DNA from: Polydactylus sextarius
Lineage: Eukaryota; Chordata; Actinopteri; Polynemidae
Assembly: GCA_016801845.1 (NCBI GenBank)
Contig: CM028918.1
Location: 16,608,501 to 16,672,500, forward strand
Length of the DNA stretch: 64,000 bases
Direction of reading: 5' to 3'
Below, piece after piece: positions 10,442-23,789 of this stretch. How positions within the stretch are numbered: position 1 is the first letter of the stretch; every line of letters starts with the position of its first letter. A model generated the notes under the pieces. It had not been told where the DNA came from and searched no databases. It saw only the letters and a list, made by a program, of their open reading frames with translations. Both the position numbers and the translations under genes were made by a program.

Positions 10442-12268
10442 CCTGGGTTGTGATGCCTTTTTTAACGTGTAATTGTGAGTGGTCACGTTCAGAAACACAG
10501 CAGAAAGCTACAGATTTAGACCAAGTCGAAGTGAAACTAGGCTGATGTGGTTACGATTCATCATAATTGTTTCAGCAAAACGCTGAGTGCAGATGTATGA
10601 GTCAGGGATTAATGAGGCCATGGGTCATAAAGAACAAGTCAACAGCCTCATGTGAAACGATACAAGAAGTAGCTTTGACCCTGAAGAGACTGTGGACCCG
10701 TTTACGACTTATTTAGTATAGACTCATTGATTATAGACATAAAATCTGTCCCCTGGACGGTAACATTGATAAACCGTTTATTATTGATAATTACATGGTT
10801 ATATTCTGTGAAATGCCAAATCAACAACTTTAAAAATTGAACCGTAACTCTAATGTCCCACAGTCTCAGACAGCTTATTAGAAAATGGGCAGAGTGGTGA
10901 CTGATTCAACTGCTTCGACCGATTAGAATAAAATCTCCAGCAGTGCGGAGGTGTCGCCTGTGGGTTTTTTAAAACTGTGTGAACTGGGTCAGAGGTTCAC
11001 ACTCCAATCTCATAAAGGATAAAGGATCCACGTGGTGCCAACTAATGTGTACTTAAGGGCACAGTTTACAGTAAATAGTGTGATGCAGTGTTGTTACCTC
11101 GTCTAACTGTTTGAGTTTCCCATTGATATTGATAAACCCAGCAGGCTGTCAGGTTTAATTCAAGTTTAATTCATGTTACCTTTGACAAATATTAATTCAC
11201 GGAAGTTTTATATACCCTGTGGAGATGAATGGTAAAATATGCTCATATGACAAAAAGCCATGATTAATGAGATAAAACTTGGATATGGTTCTTTAATTGT
11301 AATTGTGTTAACATCAGTGAGATGGAAACGGATCACGACAGCAACATAAAAGTGTGATCTTATCATTAGACTTCCTCCTCTAACCTTTTCCTTTGTTTCT
11401 TGTCAGGTGGCCTCAGCTATGCAGACAGCCTCAGCTGTCAGCTGAATGTGGGTCTTGTTGACTAAACCGTGTGCGTGTGTATATGCGTGTGTGTGGCAGA
11501 GTTGACCGCGTCTAGTAAAGCGATGTGACTGTGGGATGTAACTTATCAAAGGTCATCGGAGCAGAAGTTGTGGGTTGTGGTTGAGTCGTGTAATAAGATT
11601 GTAATGAAGGAACCACAGTCTGATGGATGTCTCTTTGTAAATTGTATAAGTACTACTAGTAACAGTCCTGTGCTAGTAAACAAGTATTGTATTAAAAAAT
11701 GTAAATCAACTATTAAGAGGTGATTAATTCATTATAATATCTGACATTAAGTCACTTGGGTTGGTGCTGCTTTTAACCACTTTAGGTTTGTCTATTGGTT
11801 CTCAGGTGCAGGGTCATGTACGGCCCTGAAGGTCAAAGCACGACAACATTTCAGGAAATAAATAAAATACATTTGATGTTTTCTTGATGTGCTGTTTAAT
11901 TGCATCTATCATGCAAATAAAACATCTTTCCAGCACAAAGATACGCTGTAAAACTCATACAACATCTAATAACTCAATAGCAGCAGCGTCGTCAGTCACC
12001 TGACAAGAAGATAACCTATCACAGCAGCTTTCAGCTGATCAGATCTCAGATCAGCACTGATCCACCGTAAACATCCACTAGATGAATTCTGATTTGACTG
12101 TGGCTTTGACAGTTTTTGCTCCGTACTTTTCCTTAATTAAGGTCGGAACCTTAATCGGAATTTGACCATCAGGGCCACCGTAGTCATATGTAATAAATCT
12201 CATGGTTTGTGACATGATTGATGACAGACAGAGAGAACGAAGTTATTTCATTATTTTAGACCATGTGA

Positions 12269-12271
<3 letters not shown>

Positions 12272-12317
<46 letters not shown>
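12272..12317. repeat. Microsatellite (AT)n
   Basis: 46 bases of uninterrupted alternating A and T. Confidence 0.95.
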
Positions 12318-12319
<2 letters not shown>

Positions 12320-14785
12320 TTGTCTGATTCGGCTGTAATGAAACCACCAGTTCAGCAAGTTTCACTGGTTGTTTTGCGATTTTAAAATTTCATCGTCATT
12401 ATCTTGTATTTTTTTTTTCTTTTTAATTAAAGGAACAATATAAATAGAACTATGGTGCAATCACTCGGTATCTTTCAGATCACAAGACAGATTTGCAGAA
12501 GTCTGAGTTAAAACTCAACTCATCATTCATCAATGAAGAAACCTCTCTAGTCTTTCAAATCTATGTTTTTATATATTTTGTGTATTAATTTTTATGTTTA
12601 TTCAAGAGTGTCAATGCCCGTCACAGTTCAGTGTTAGTGCAATGAAGTCACTGCAGCTAAACTCTGAATCTTTTCTCTTTGTTGTAGTTTGACTCGTATT
12701 CTGCTGCAGTGACCCAGTTCCCCCTTAAGGCTCATTAAAGATTCATATAAGTTTGATCTCCCACTCACTTCTTCACTGCTTTCTAACCGGAGGACAGAAC
12801 CTGCATCATGTACTCTGTGATATGCATAAAACTCCAAACAGGAAGAAGTTCAGGAGGAAGTTTGTCCTTTCAAACAAAGAAAAACATCATTAATTACCAC
12901 CTTCCCACTACGGGAAGCGTTTGTTGAAGTTGTGCTTCAGCTGTCCTCAGGGCAGAAAAACTTCTCGTTGGACTTGTTTTGTGCCTCTGTTTGACAGAAG
13001 TTGATAATTTAATGGTTCAAATTATATAGGTGTCACTCCTTTCACCCTCCGACCTGTGTGTTTTCCCAGTATTATCTTACACACCTTAATTCCATCGGAT
13101 TCTAACTTTCTCCCCTGTTTGTTTCCTTCTATGAAAGTCTGTGGAGTATTTTTTTTTTAAACAGGTGAAAATTTCAGTTTCACATGGTGGAAAGTTCAGG
13201 TGCGGGGAAATGTGTGTTTATCTCTTTCGTTTGAATAAAAACTTTAATCACTTTGAGTAATTTGCATGTTGGAAATTGAATAATCATAACATTGTTTTTT
13301 TTTGAGCGATCAACTTCCTGCATTGCAAAAACAAGTGTCAGTTTACTACAAACTGGTGCAGGCTCAGACATGCATTGTGTGTGTGTATGTGTGTATGTTG
13401 CAGATAAAAGTTGGATGACAAAAATGCAAATCATGAAAAGTTGGGAACAACAACACAGCAGCACATTTGCTGTTATTGCTTTTTCAAAAGATACACTTAT
13501 TTCAAGCATTAACCGCAATGTAATGTCCACAACTTTTACCAACAGTACAAGGTCTTTTCTACTCGGTACAGTTCAGACCTGCAGACATGCAGACTCTCTT
13601 GTCCCTGTCTTTGTAATGTACACTGTGTGGTTTTGCATCATGTTGCTGAAATATGCATGAGTGTCTCTAGAACAGAGGTCAGTCATTATAAAGGCAACAT
13701 ATGACGCTCTATGATCCATCGCAGAGGTAACAAGTTACTAACAAAACTCCAGACCATGACAGGCTGTGGCTTCTGGACTTGTTGCTAGTGACTTAACGGT
13801 TCTTATCATATCTGGTCAATTTCAAACAAAAAACTACAGAAACACTGATTCGTTTGACACGGTAAACTTTTCTTGAATGCATATGGTTATATCAGCTGTG
13901 AATAATCTTGAAGAGTTTAGCTCAGACTTTTACACCCTGAAATTCCTCCAGATTCTTGGAATCTTATGCACTGTAGATATTATGCAATATTCCAGCCTTT
14001 TATATGAAGAATATTATTTTTAAGCATTTCAAAATCAATTTCAAATCAGGGATTTGTTAGAGAACTCACGACCTTTGGCTAATCTTGCTCCTAAAGGACA
14101 AGGCTTTTCTTAGAAACCTTTTTTTTAACCTGATGGTGCTACTGTTCATATAATCATATGATACAAAATCAGTAAAAACACCACTAATGAGTCTGTTTGC
14201 TAAAGTGCTGGATATAGTTTATTGACAGAAACATTTTTGTTTTTTCTGCATCATTTAGTTCAGAATGTTCCCATTTCTTGTACGACTGCAGGGACAAACA
14301 TCCCACCTCCCATATTTTTTATTTATTTTGTGAACTTTTAATCTCTTCTTTTGTTCTGTCTGTTATTTTGCTGCAGTGAGCCATTCATTTCCCTGCAGGG
14401 AAAAAATAAATAAATTAAAGTTTCATTAGTGCTTTCATAGAAAGAGCACAAGTGTTCTGCATTTCAGACCAACTGGACGAAATAATCTTTACGATTCTGC
14501 AACATCTTGACATTTAACTAAACGTTAAATGGTTCAATGGGCGTTCGTGTGCGTGGGCAGTAACACGGATGGGAACAAGCATCACAGTGGTTGCCACGCT
14601 TGATAGTATTAACGTCGTCTGTGGTTTCGATTCGAAACGCTGAGCTAATCATTTTGTGAGGATGTGAGTTTCTGTGGGTGTTAAATCAGCACTTTGAGGA
14701 AATTAGGTCAGTAAGGGTCAAATGAGGATCTAGCTGAGCTATTTTAAGTAGATTTCACTTATTCTTTTATATTATATTGTTGTTT

Positions 14786-14790
<5 letters not shown>

Positions 14791-14881
<91 letters not shown>
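14791..14881 (+). repeat. Compound microsatellite (TA)25(TG)20
   Basis: About 50 bases of TA followed without a break by about 40 bases of TG, the same compound architecture as at 9731-9790. Confidence 0.95.
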
Positions 14882-14882
<1 letters not shown>

Positions 14883-15334
14883 GTTTATATGTTATTTTCA
14901 GAAAAACAGACAGTGAAAGCAGAAGCACATATACAAACCTGCATGTGTGCACGTATGTTGAGGATGAGGAAACAGCTCCTGATATTTTGTGTCACTGATG
15001 AGAAGAGTCGAGTTCTTTTTACAGTCGATGATCATATTTGACTTTATTATTAAGTGATTCTGCCAGTCTGACAGTAAAAATCTGGTATGAGGCAATAGAG
15101 GAAGAGGCAATTGTTGCGCACACAGTTACAGTCAATGCAGGCTGCACGGAGGTTCCTGGTTTCTTACAACTCAGTTCTTATTCTTTTCAGAAGAGGAGGA
15201 GTTGCGAGACTGCACGGTTTAAAACAGACTCGTTTGATCTGTTTTGTCAGATCAGTCAGACTTTATTTACTAAAAAAAGTATAAGTGTTTGGACATTGTG
15301 TTCTGGAAATTTCCGTCTGTCCATCTTCTTCTTG

Positions 15335-15485
15335 TGAATGCAATATCTCGGTAACACCTTTGGGGAATTTCTTCAAACTTGCCACAAACATTCACTCAGT
15401 AAAATTAAATGAAGTTAAATTTTGGTATTCAGAGGTTAAAGGTCAAGATCATTGCGACCTCACAAAACTTGTCTTTAGCTTTACA
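15335..15485 (+). repeat. Dispersed repeat with nuclear-receptor half-sites, copy 1
   Basis: The phrase 'TGAATGCAATATCTCGGTAA', then 'TTCTTCAAACTTG', then 'AAAGGTCAAGATCATTGCGA' has the same order of motifs as the copies at 16555-16870 and 28370-28545. I recognise the pattern as a common teleost interspersed repeat but cannot name its class. Confidence 0.6.
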
Positions 15486-16099
15486 TTTCCTTACCAGAAT
15501 AAAACCCTTTGAAGCTACACTATATGATCTATTTTTGTCTCATGACAGGCACAATGTAAACACAGAAGGCAAAACAAGATATTATCACCAGCCTCACCAT
15601 GTGAACCAGAAACAAAATTAAAACCTGAAACACTTTCAACTAAAACAACAAGAAAACAACAAGTCTTGATGAATGTTCATGAAATTCTCATTACGCTTTT
15701 TTTTTTTTTCAGTCATCAGTCTCACTACTTATGAAATACCCTTGTTCTGTAAATCACCTCTGTACCGAATTGAATGACAGTCATTTGAAATATGTGCTCA
15801 CTGCTACAGGTCTCTCATTGTGTGTGTGTGTTTTAGTTCAGATCAGATTTCCAACGCCTCGACAGGATTGTGCCGTCTCAGTGGTGTTACGCATTCTCTC
15901 TTTGTGCCCTTATAACTGAAGTCAAACATAATCACTGGCATGTAAATATAGTTAGCTGGTGACGCAGTCGGTGACGTTGCAGTTTTGAGACTCTAAACAT
16001 GTCTCGTCGACCTCACGGCATGGGAACGCAGCGTTGACTGATGACACCAAGCCAGAAAAATTGTTTAGAGCTGCCTCTGCTACATTCCAACACCATTTC

Positions 16100-16295
16100 T
16101 CACTACTTCCTCTCCTCTTTCCCTGCAGTCGGCCTGTCGTACCTGATTTTTCTCCTTTCTTGTTCAACTCCATCTTTACTTACTTCCTTCTTTCCCTTCT
16201 AATTCTTCCCTCTTCCTCATTTTTGGCTTTCATCACCGCTTCCCTCTCTTCTGCTTTCCTTTTCCTACTCCTCAGCAGCCCTCCTTCCTGTACAG
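16100..16295 (+). repeat. Pyrimidine-rich stretch
   Basis: About 200 bases dominated by TTCC, CTC and TCT words on the plus strand, like a short version of the tract at 3545-4195. No gene is seen. Confidence 0.6.
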
Positions 16296-16554
16296 CACAC
16301 TCCACCAACATACTCCAGCTGCTTCAGTCATAGTTATTTATAATGCTTTGGTGAAAGGTGGATTCCATGATTTTTTTTTTTTACCCTTCTCTATTTGCAG
16401 CGCAGTTAGTGGTAATGTTTGCTGCAATGTTTTTCAAATGTGTGTGGATTAACACTAGTTATTTTTTTTAATTCCAAGTCTCCACCAAGACTTCCTCATG
16501 TCTCCACACAAGCAGCTCCAGCGGTTGAAGGATCTCAAGTTGTCCATGAGGATA

Positions 16555-16870
16555 TCGGCCTCATTCTTGTGAACGCAATATCTTAGGAACGAACATCCTC
16601 AAATCTTACTTCATCACTTAGACTCAAACGTTAGGTGATTATATGCTGGTTGAGGTCACGGTGGCCTCACGGAACACGGTTTTGGTGTTGTGAACACAAT
16701 ATCTTAGAAAACATTGAGGGAGTTTTTTTTTTCACGATTGGATCAAATGGTTATGTGGACTCAAGGATGAATTGATTATATTTTTGTAGCCAAAGGTCAA
16801 AGTCACTGAAATGTCAGAAAACACGTTATTGGCCATAACTCAAGAATATATACAGTGAAAGTCAAGAATT
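16555..16870 (+). repeat. Dispersed repeat with nuclear-receptor half-sites, two tandem units
   Basis: Unit one begins 'GTGAACGCAATATCTTAGGA' and ends near 'GAGGTCACGGTGGCCTCAC'. Unit two begins 'GTGAACACAATATCTTAG' and contains 'CCAAAGGTCAAAGTCACTG'. The units share their order of motifs with the copies at 15335 and 28370. Confidence 0.6.
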
Positions 16871-16879
16871 CACAAGACA

Positions 16880-17160
16880 GATGTAGGTTGGGAGCTGACG
16901 TCCAGCTGGGCTCTTCCAGCGAGCGAGAGTTTCCTCCAGGTAAAGTCCAAAGACTTGCAGGTTAGATTAAGTAGTGAGTGCATGAATCTCTATTAGATCT
17001 ATTTGATCCTGTTATAGACCTGTTCAAGATGTACCCCACCTTCACCCAAAGTTAGTTGGCTATAACGGCTATAAGCCACTGCAACCTTTAAAAGGAAATC
17101 TACATAGATCATGGATGAAAGAATGGATCGTTTAGTGGAGAAAAAGGTGAATGAATGAAT
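16880..17160 (+). repeat. Teleost interspersed repeat with LINE-like tail
   Basis: Contains 'TTTCCTCCAGGTAAAGTCCA', 'AAGACTTGCAGGTTAG', then 'GATGTACCCCACCTTCACCC' and 'TTAGTTGGCTATAACGGCTA', ending in GAAT/GAATGA short repeats. This order matches a repeat very widespread in fish genomes. A short inverted relative is at about 49068-49125 (CATCCATTTTCTGCCCCTTT). Confidence 0.6.
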
Positions 17161-19428
17161 GAAAAATATTTAATCATTTAAGATCATATTAATAAAATCA
17201 AAAAAATCCTAACATTCAAATGGACTTTGTCAACTTCTTTAACCAAGTTCAAGGTAAAAAGAATTCAAGTTCAAGTTCTTACAACAGACAAATTTGAACA
17301 TCTAAAATCCAGTGCTAACACCCTTTGCTGATGTCAAACATCATGTGATGTCAAGCTCTGAAATAAACATTCAATTTTTAAAATAACAATAATACTGGTA
17401 ACTAATATCCAGTATCATATCCAACCTGTATAAGCAACATTTGTTGTTACTGAGTCACTGACTCAGGTTTGATGAGCTGATCTAATTTACAGGTAAAACA
17501 CCTAAAATTCTACTGGAGCAATGTGGAAAAAGTTAGTAAAGTCCACAGCTACGCCTCAGGTGTCACCCCACCTGCTCAGTTTCTGCTGCCGTGAGACAAA
17601 CTCACAGGTGCAACATCGACCTGGAGGTTTCAGCTGGGATAAGGGGTAGTTCCAGGTCAGATATTTGCCATTACAGAGAGAAAGTTCCTCTGGGTTTTGT
17701 TCCAACTCTGCGCCTTTCTGCAGACTGCTGCTACTAATTGTGTCGAGAATGAAACCGACAGGTTTTCATTCCAAGAATGTTTTGCAGGTTTCTCACATTG
17801 TTTTCTCTTTTGCTTGTTTTGCTACTGTTTGAGTCAGATGTGTACAAGATAATACGTTATTGTGAGAGCACAAACGTAACTATGACTCACAAATGAAACG
17901 ATTAAAGATCTTGAATTGTTTTCAAACCTGTATTTACCTCTGAAGGTGAAGAGTTTAACATGATATTGTTCAAAGACTCTATGATGTAAATGCTTGTATA
18001 ACAAAACGCGAGCAACCTTTACCTCACTTCTATGTATTCAGTTACGTTTCATCATGTGCACTGAACCCAGTGTGTTATATAAGACTGTGCCTCACCTTCT
18101 GCCTTCAACTGTTTCAATTGAGTTGGGGATTTATGCTATTTAAGCAAAAGTTAGGCTCCATCACTCTTTAGCTCTTTTATGTTTGAAAATCTAAACATTT
18201 GAAACATTATTACATACATTATATACATATATACATTTTTTTTTAATTACTAGCATTATCACTAACACTATTATTGTTACTTAGCTACTTAGCAGCACCA
18301 TTGCTGCTGCTATTGTGATTATTATTAACATTATGTACAGTAATATTCCTACTGCTGCTTATGTCCTTATAAGATAAAATATATGTGGTTGTTCTTGTTC
18401 TTGTATATATACATTATATAAAAGTTATGTTTTTAAGACTAAAAAGTGTTTATTCAAATTGTGTTACTTGTTGTTTTATAACTGATTTTCCCATGATTCC
18501 TCTGTCTGGCCGACCCTGCTCATTCATTATTACTCTGTGTGTGTGTAAGTGGATCATTGACCGAGGCTTTAGCTGCAGTTCTCAATATGCTCCACTAACC
18601 CCTCTGTTTATGTTTACACCGCTGTTGCCAAGGGTGATGGCACCTTCACGCCCTGTGTACTTCCACCCCTGTTGGGCACGCACACACACACACACACACA
18701 CACAGACAGACAGACAGACGAGTGGTTGAGCAAGGTATAGATACAGAGGGAGAGAGAGAGAGCAAGGAGGGAAACCTTTGCCAGGGCTGCGTCCCATTCT
18801 GAAGAGCTCACATCCTCCATTTGTTTCCTTATTCATCGTGTGATCCTGAATTGTTGTTCTATTGTTCTCGTTCTTATAGTTTAATGGAAAATAAAAGTGG
18901 TCAACTGAACTGAAATGTTCAGTTAATAAAGTTGTTGTCTTATAAAGGAAAAAGAAAATGGAATTAAACATGTTTGATATTTGTTTGAAACAGTAAAATA
19001 AAAAGGTAGAAGTCTCTCAATAACACTATTAAAAATTATGTATCTTTTATTTTCAACTGACTGAAATGACTTTATTTTATGTTTTAACTTCTATAAACAA
19101 ACATTTTACACAATAAAATTCAGAGAATAACTAGCTCACAAATACAAAAAAAAAAACACAATACCAAATTAAGTTATTCTTCCTATTTTTTCATCCTCAT
19201 AGTCCCTCACATGGTTTATATCTGCTCTTAGAAAAGAACTAAAGTAAAGTAGGAAACGTAAAAAGGAAACATCGTTTTGGAACGCAACGGATCCCAGGAT
19301 TCCCAGGCCCCTGAGGCCGCATCTCTCTCGGCTCGACATGGCGTCACATCCTCGGCGACTCTGTGCTGTTATTTATAGCTCATGTGTAAACTGGCTTTTG
19401 TGGCCCTGGCAGCTGCAACGCACAAATG

Positions 19429-19459
<31 letters not shown>

Positions 19460-20270
19460 CTGTTTGAAGTGTCAGTGACGTTAAAACACTACTGGTCTTA
19501 ATTTGTCTCATACAAGGGGTGCAAAGTTTTGATGTAAAAAGACATTACATCACTGCGAGGATAATTATACCAAGTGTAATATGTTACTTTGTAAATAGAC
19601 TCGTAGTCATAGATGACATTTCTGGGCTACTGGCTCAGATTAGCATCTGTTTCATTTATATTTATATATTTTTATTTAACTTAAACCAGGATACAAGAAA
19701 TAAAAGGCTCAAAATATAAAATATAATGGTAAAGTTTTTACTACAGGTTAATATTTTACACATAGTCACACAAACAGGAATCACTTGTGCTGTTTTTCCT
19801 TCATTAAAGTTAAAGTTTAACTGTAGCCTTCCACTAATTTCTCTTTAAGTCTATCTGCTTCCTGATTCCCATCCTCATATCAGATTACACACTCACTCAA
19901 ACAGCAACCTCGTTTTCTCCAGAATTCCCTCTGTTTTCCTCGTGTAACAGTGAGTCAGCATCCTTGTCTGTGTTTTTTTTCCCAGCTCTGTCACTGTCAC
20001 TGTTTTTGTTTGGCTTCTTTTTTTGACTTTTCTGCCTACAGCCCACATGTTCTCCAGCAACAGCATGATATTGCAGATTTCAGGCTGCGGGGTGAGGCAA
20101 CACACAGTGTGGTTTACACCATCTTTTAACCACAGTTTTATAACACTGTTTCACCTCAACACATCACATGTAGTCATTTCATCACAAACTGGCCTTTTCC
20201 ACACTGTCATGTTGAATGTTGTTTTCTATCAATTCAGCTTATAAAATCACTTAAGGATTTTTTTTTCTTG
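17160..20270. other. Intergenic, no gene seen
   Basis: No coding exon recognised. It contains the CA/GACA microsatellite at 18679-18719 and a CA run at 19430-19457. A GC-richer patch at 19270-19400 resembles a conserved noncoding block in composition only. Confidence 0.55.
18679..18719 (+). repeat. Compound microsatellite (CA)n(GACA)n
   Basis: About 13 CA units followed by four to five GACA units. Confidence 0.95.
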
Positions 20271-20276
20271 TGTACA

Positions 20277-20278
<2 letters not shown>

Positions 20279-20322
<44 letters not shown>

Positions 20323-20443
20323 TCAAATCAATAGTAATGATACTCTAGGGACCAATGCCTTCTGTGATGGATCCAGATTGTCCGCACAAGTCAAAGTGTC
20401 ATTTGACAAGGTAGTGAACCCCCAAATTACCCCAAAGACTATA

Positions 20444-20485
<42 letters not shown>

Positions 20486-20640
20486 TCCCTACATTGTGGG
20501 GACTTTAAACCTGTTTACACACTCACATATGGGGACCTGTCGTCCTTATGGGGACAAAAAGCAGGTCCCCATATTGTAAAAAACAAAAAATCAAGGTGAA
20601 GACATGACTTAAGGTTTGGTTCAGGTTAAGGTCAGGTTTA
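20279..20640 (+). repeat. Teleost 'GGGGAC' repeat with two (TG)n runs and a hairpin
   Basis: TG runs lie at 20279-20318 and 20449-20481. They are followed by several GGGGAC words and a perfect 13-base inverted repeat, ATATGGGGACCTG at 20527-20539 and its complement at 20563-20575. The flank 'GGTTCAGGTTAAGGTCAGGT' is typical of the same fish repeat. Related GGTCCCCA fragments beside CA runs occur near 29890 and 31100. Confidence 0.65.
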
Positions 20641-21890
20641 GATAAAGTTTAGACAAGAGAGCTAGTGTGTGAACAGTGCTAGCAGTAAAACACATATTTG
20701 GTTGATGATGAAGAATATAACCAGTTGTATAAATGCGTAACATATACCACAGCTCTACACTGGGGCTCAAGTTAAACCCCTTTGATTCGGTTCAGTTCAT
20801 TTCTATTGAAATAGTTAATTGTGCTATTGTCGTTGCACTGTCATACAATAAAATCTGGTAAGAACTGTCCTCTACTGTTACTGTGGTTTCTGTTCCTGTC
20901 TTCCTGGTGCACTGGTCAGCCTCCAAACGTTGTAGCCTTGTTGGGGATCCCAGTGTACACTGAGGTCTCAATATTTAGGCTGTAATATTTATCTTCTGAT
21001 TATCCATGTTGTTCCTGAGTCATCTGGTGTTGGCAGGGTAGATAAAGGGTATGCTGAGTTTGATCAAGCATTGCCTTATCTCTGTTTCCATCCTCCTTTT
21101 CCCACGAGATAAATTTGTTTTCATAGTATGTAAATATCCACATTTATCACTCTAATCTTTAAAAGATCCTCCATGCTGTATTCAGGCCTACTGGTGAACA
21201 ACCGATACTAAATAAACATTGACAAGAAATTCAAAGCTGCTGCCCACATGCAGTCCACCATGTTGATATCGTTGTAGTAGACCCAGTATTTCCAAGTTAA
21301 TAAGACATTTAAGAACAGGTTCAAATAATAACTTACATGAACCAGACTCAGATCCAAGTCAAAGACTGTTGAAGAACCATGGCTTCCTCTTCTCCATCTT
21401 TATCCACAAACACTGGACAGCAGAAATTTTAATTACAGTTGTTATAAAGGTTACAAATGGTTGGAATTTCAACAGCCAATAAACAAAGATACACAATGGT
21501 CACCAAGACGAAGAAAGTAAAGGCCTATTCATGCTCTACACAGGATACGTATATGGAGCCTTTCATTCGTCATTACGTGTGTAATTTGGTCTGTTTTCAG
21601 GTAGCTTAGTGATCCGTAGCAGTATGCAGCAAACGGAGTAATACCACTGGAAACCGTTGGGGCAGTGTTGAGCAGTGTAGCTCACGTGTGACCATGTTTG
21701 TTATTGTTTGAAACTTATGTCGGAGCTCGGAATTCTGCGCTGCCCTCTAGTGAATGTGTTGTTAAAAACCATGGCAACATGAAATGTGCATGGGGAGTGT
21801 GAATGGTCCGATGCTAGGTATACATGTGCCTGCTTATGTGCGTAAAAGGAGCATAAATGGGCCTTAACACATGATGCTAATGTGACGTTT

Positions 21891-22284
21891 ACACTGATCA
21901 GCCACAAAATTAAAAATCACTGAAAACAATGCAATGCAATGCAATGTTCTGCTGGGAAACCTTGTGTCTTGACGCTTCTCTGGAACTTACTTTTACACGT
22001 GTACCTGCCTACACACTGATTCAGACCAAACACACACCACATTGTAAGAGCATTTCTAAGGTGTGCAAACTCAGTTGATCATCTATGAGATGTATTGCAA
22101 CAAACCAGATCCACCAAGGATTTACTCCCCAATCAACAGGACCTAAAGAATGCACTGCCAATGGCAAGATACCACAGGACACCCCCAGACAGACATGCCC
22201 TTACAGGCCAGAGCTGTTTTGTCAATGTAACAGGGACTTTCACAATATAATGCAGGTGGATTTAATTTTGTAGCTGATCAGTGT
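21891..22284 (+). mobile_element. Tc1-like nonautonomous DNA transposon (internally deleted)
   Basis: Terminal inverted repeats are ACACTGATCAGCCACAAAAT at the left and the complement of a one-mismatch copy at the right, continuing for about 25 bases. The interior joins two pieces of a transposase gene: 'AATGTTCTGCTGGGAAACCT' near 21942 and, after a large deletion, 'AAGATACCACAGGACACC' near 22166 and 'GGCCAGAGCTGTTTTG' near 22207. These match the middle and the end of a teleost Tc1-like transposase gene as I remember it, the family also seen at 62196-63108. No open transposase frame remains. A local (GCAAT)n expansion lies at 21930-21946. Confidence 0.75.
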
Positions 22285-22922
22285 CAATTTTGCTATGACA
22301 TGAGTGGAATGAATGGTCTATTCAGAAAGAGCCTGGTTTGACAATATGCAACACTGGGTGATGGACATGTCAAAACAATGACTCCTAAACAAGAGTGTAT
22401 GGGAGTCATTGTTTGTGATGGCATACAGGGGGACTTTCACATGGGAGAAAGAGAAAACAACACGGCAGTCAAGCAGGGAAATTTCCTTGAACTGTGACGA
22501 TTTTTCAGGCACAAAGTTTCAGGAAAATCTGTCAAAACAGTTTTGCAGAAAATCTCAGGTAATCCTAGAAACTCTGGAGTGCTCACATCATGATACACAG
22601 AACAAAACACTGGACATAATGGGAAATATGGTTAGGCATCAGAGAAGTGGTGAAATACAAGATGCTCAACTATCTGTACTGGTGCTAGATGAGGGTGAGG
22701 ACGTCAGTGAAACTGTTGTTGTATACGTATTTTTTTCACCTTGTGTTATCTTGTTTCATTTTATCTTAATTTGTCCCAGCTAATATCTTCACCTCATTAT
22801 CTGGTTTTCTGATCTCTTGATCTTGATGTCTTAAGGTCTCATGTAGTATCCTTACCTTTATTGCCTATTTTTATTCCTATAAAGCCTATAGGAAAAGAAA
22901 GCCTATATTATTTAATCTGACC

Positions 22923-23054
<132 letters not shown>

Positions 23055-23271
23055 AGGGCCAATCAGATTGCTCAGCTGAGGTGACATCACCCCTCTGATC
23101 TGTAGTGTGACCTCATTTTGTATCATCATGAATTCCTAACGAGGGGTTTTATGGTATCCAATCAGCAGCGGCCTGGATTATCAGGTAATGAGGCCTGACA
23201 GCAACCAGCCAATCAGAGTTCAGTACGCAGATTACTGCCTGGTCAGGACTCAGAGGGAATCAATAATGTAG

Positions 23272-23272
<1 letters not shown>

Positions 23273-23319
<47 letters not shown>
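23273..23319 (+). repeat. Microsatellite (CA)n
   Basis: About 46 bases of uninterrupted CA. Confidence 0.95.
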
Positions 23320-23743
23320 GGAGCGAGTGCTTGGCCTTACTACCATTACAGTAAATGACGAAGCTGAGAGGCAGATAGGATACTCGCCAGATTTAAACAC
23401 AAGTGAGGAAGAAAGAAACAGAGAAAAGTGAGGATACAGTGATCTCAGTGTTTTGTGTATGATTCACTGCCAGTAGCTATGAGTCACTGCTGTAACAGCA
23501 ATGTAAACCAAATGTGATGAGGTCAAATTAACACCCGGCTATTGTCTCCCCGTCATTCACTATCACGTTGTGTATCACCCACACTGATACTACAAACTGT
23601 AATTTGAACCCTAGGTTATCATCCAGTTTCTGCTACCGTTTTCTTCTCTCTTTTTTCCAGGAGGACAAATATATATTCCTGTGAATTTGCTTTAGCTGGC
23701 AGGAAGAGCAGCAGTAGGAGCAGTAGCTCTAGGAAGTGTAGTA

Positions 23744-23744
23744 A

Positions 23745-23787
<43 letters not shown>

Positions 23788-23788
23788 A
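23744..23788 (+). repeat. Microsatellite (GATA)n(GACA)n
   Basis: Three to four GATA units pass into about seven GACA units. Confidence 0.95.
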
Positions 23789-23789
23789 A

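Larger units (their letters stand above)
9350..15330. other. Intergenic, no gene seen
   Basis: AT-rich intergenic DNA with three compound AT/TG microsatellites (listed separately) and a 31-base T run at 10411-10441. No exon-like coding stretch was found on either strand. Confidence 0.6.

Noticed and set aside
13180..13660. Overlapping open frames of about 120 codons on both strands
   Set aside because: Low-quality frames in AT-rich intergenic DNA with a short TG repeat. Mutual overlap on opposite strands and no domain argue for chance.
19270..19400. GC-richer patch that might be an exon
   Set aside because: No open frame with matching splice sites or family similarity could be found; composition alone is weak evidence.
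22409..22783. A 124-codon open frame beside the Tc1-like element
   Set aside because: No similarity to any family I recognise, it begins within a hairpin, and it shows no exon-like boundaries.
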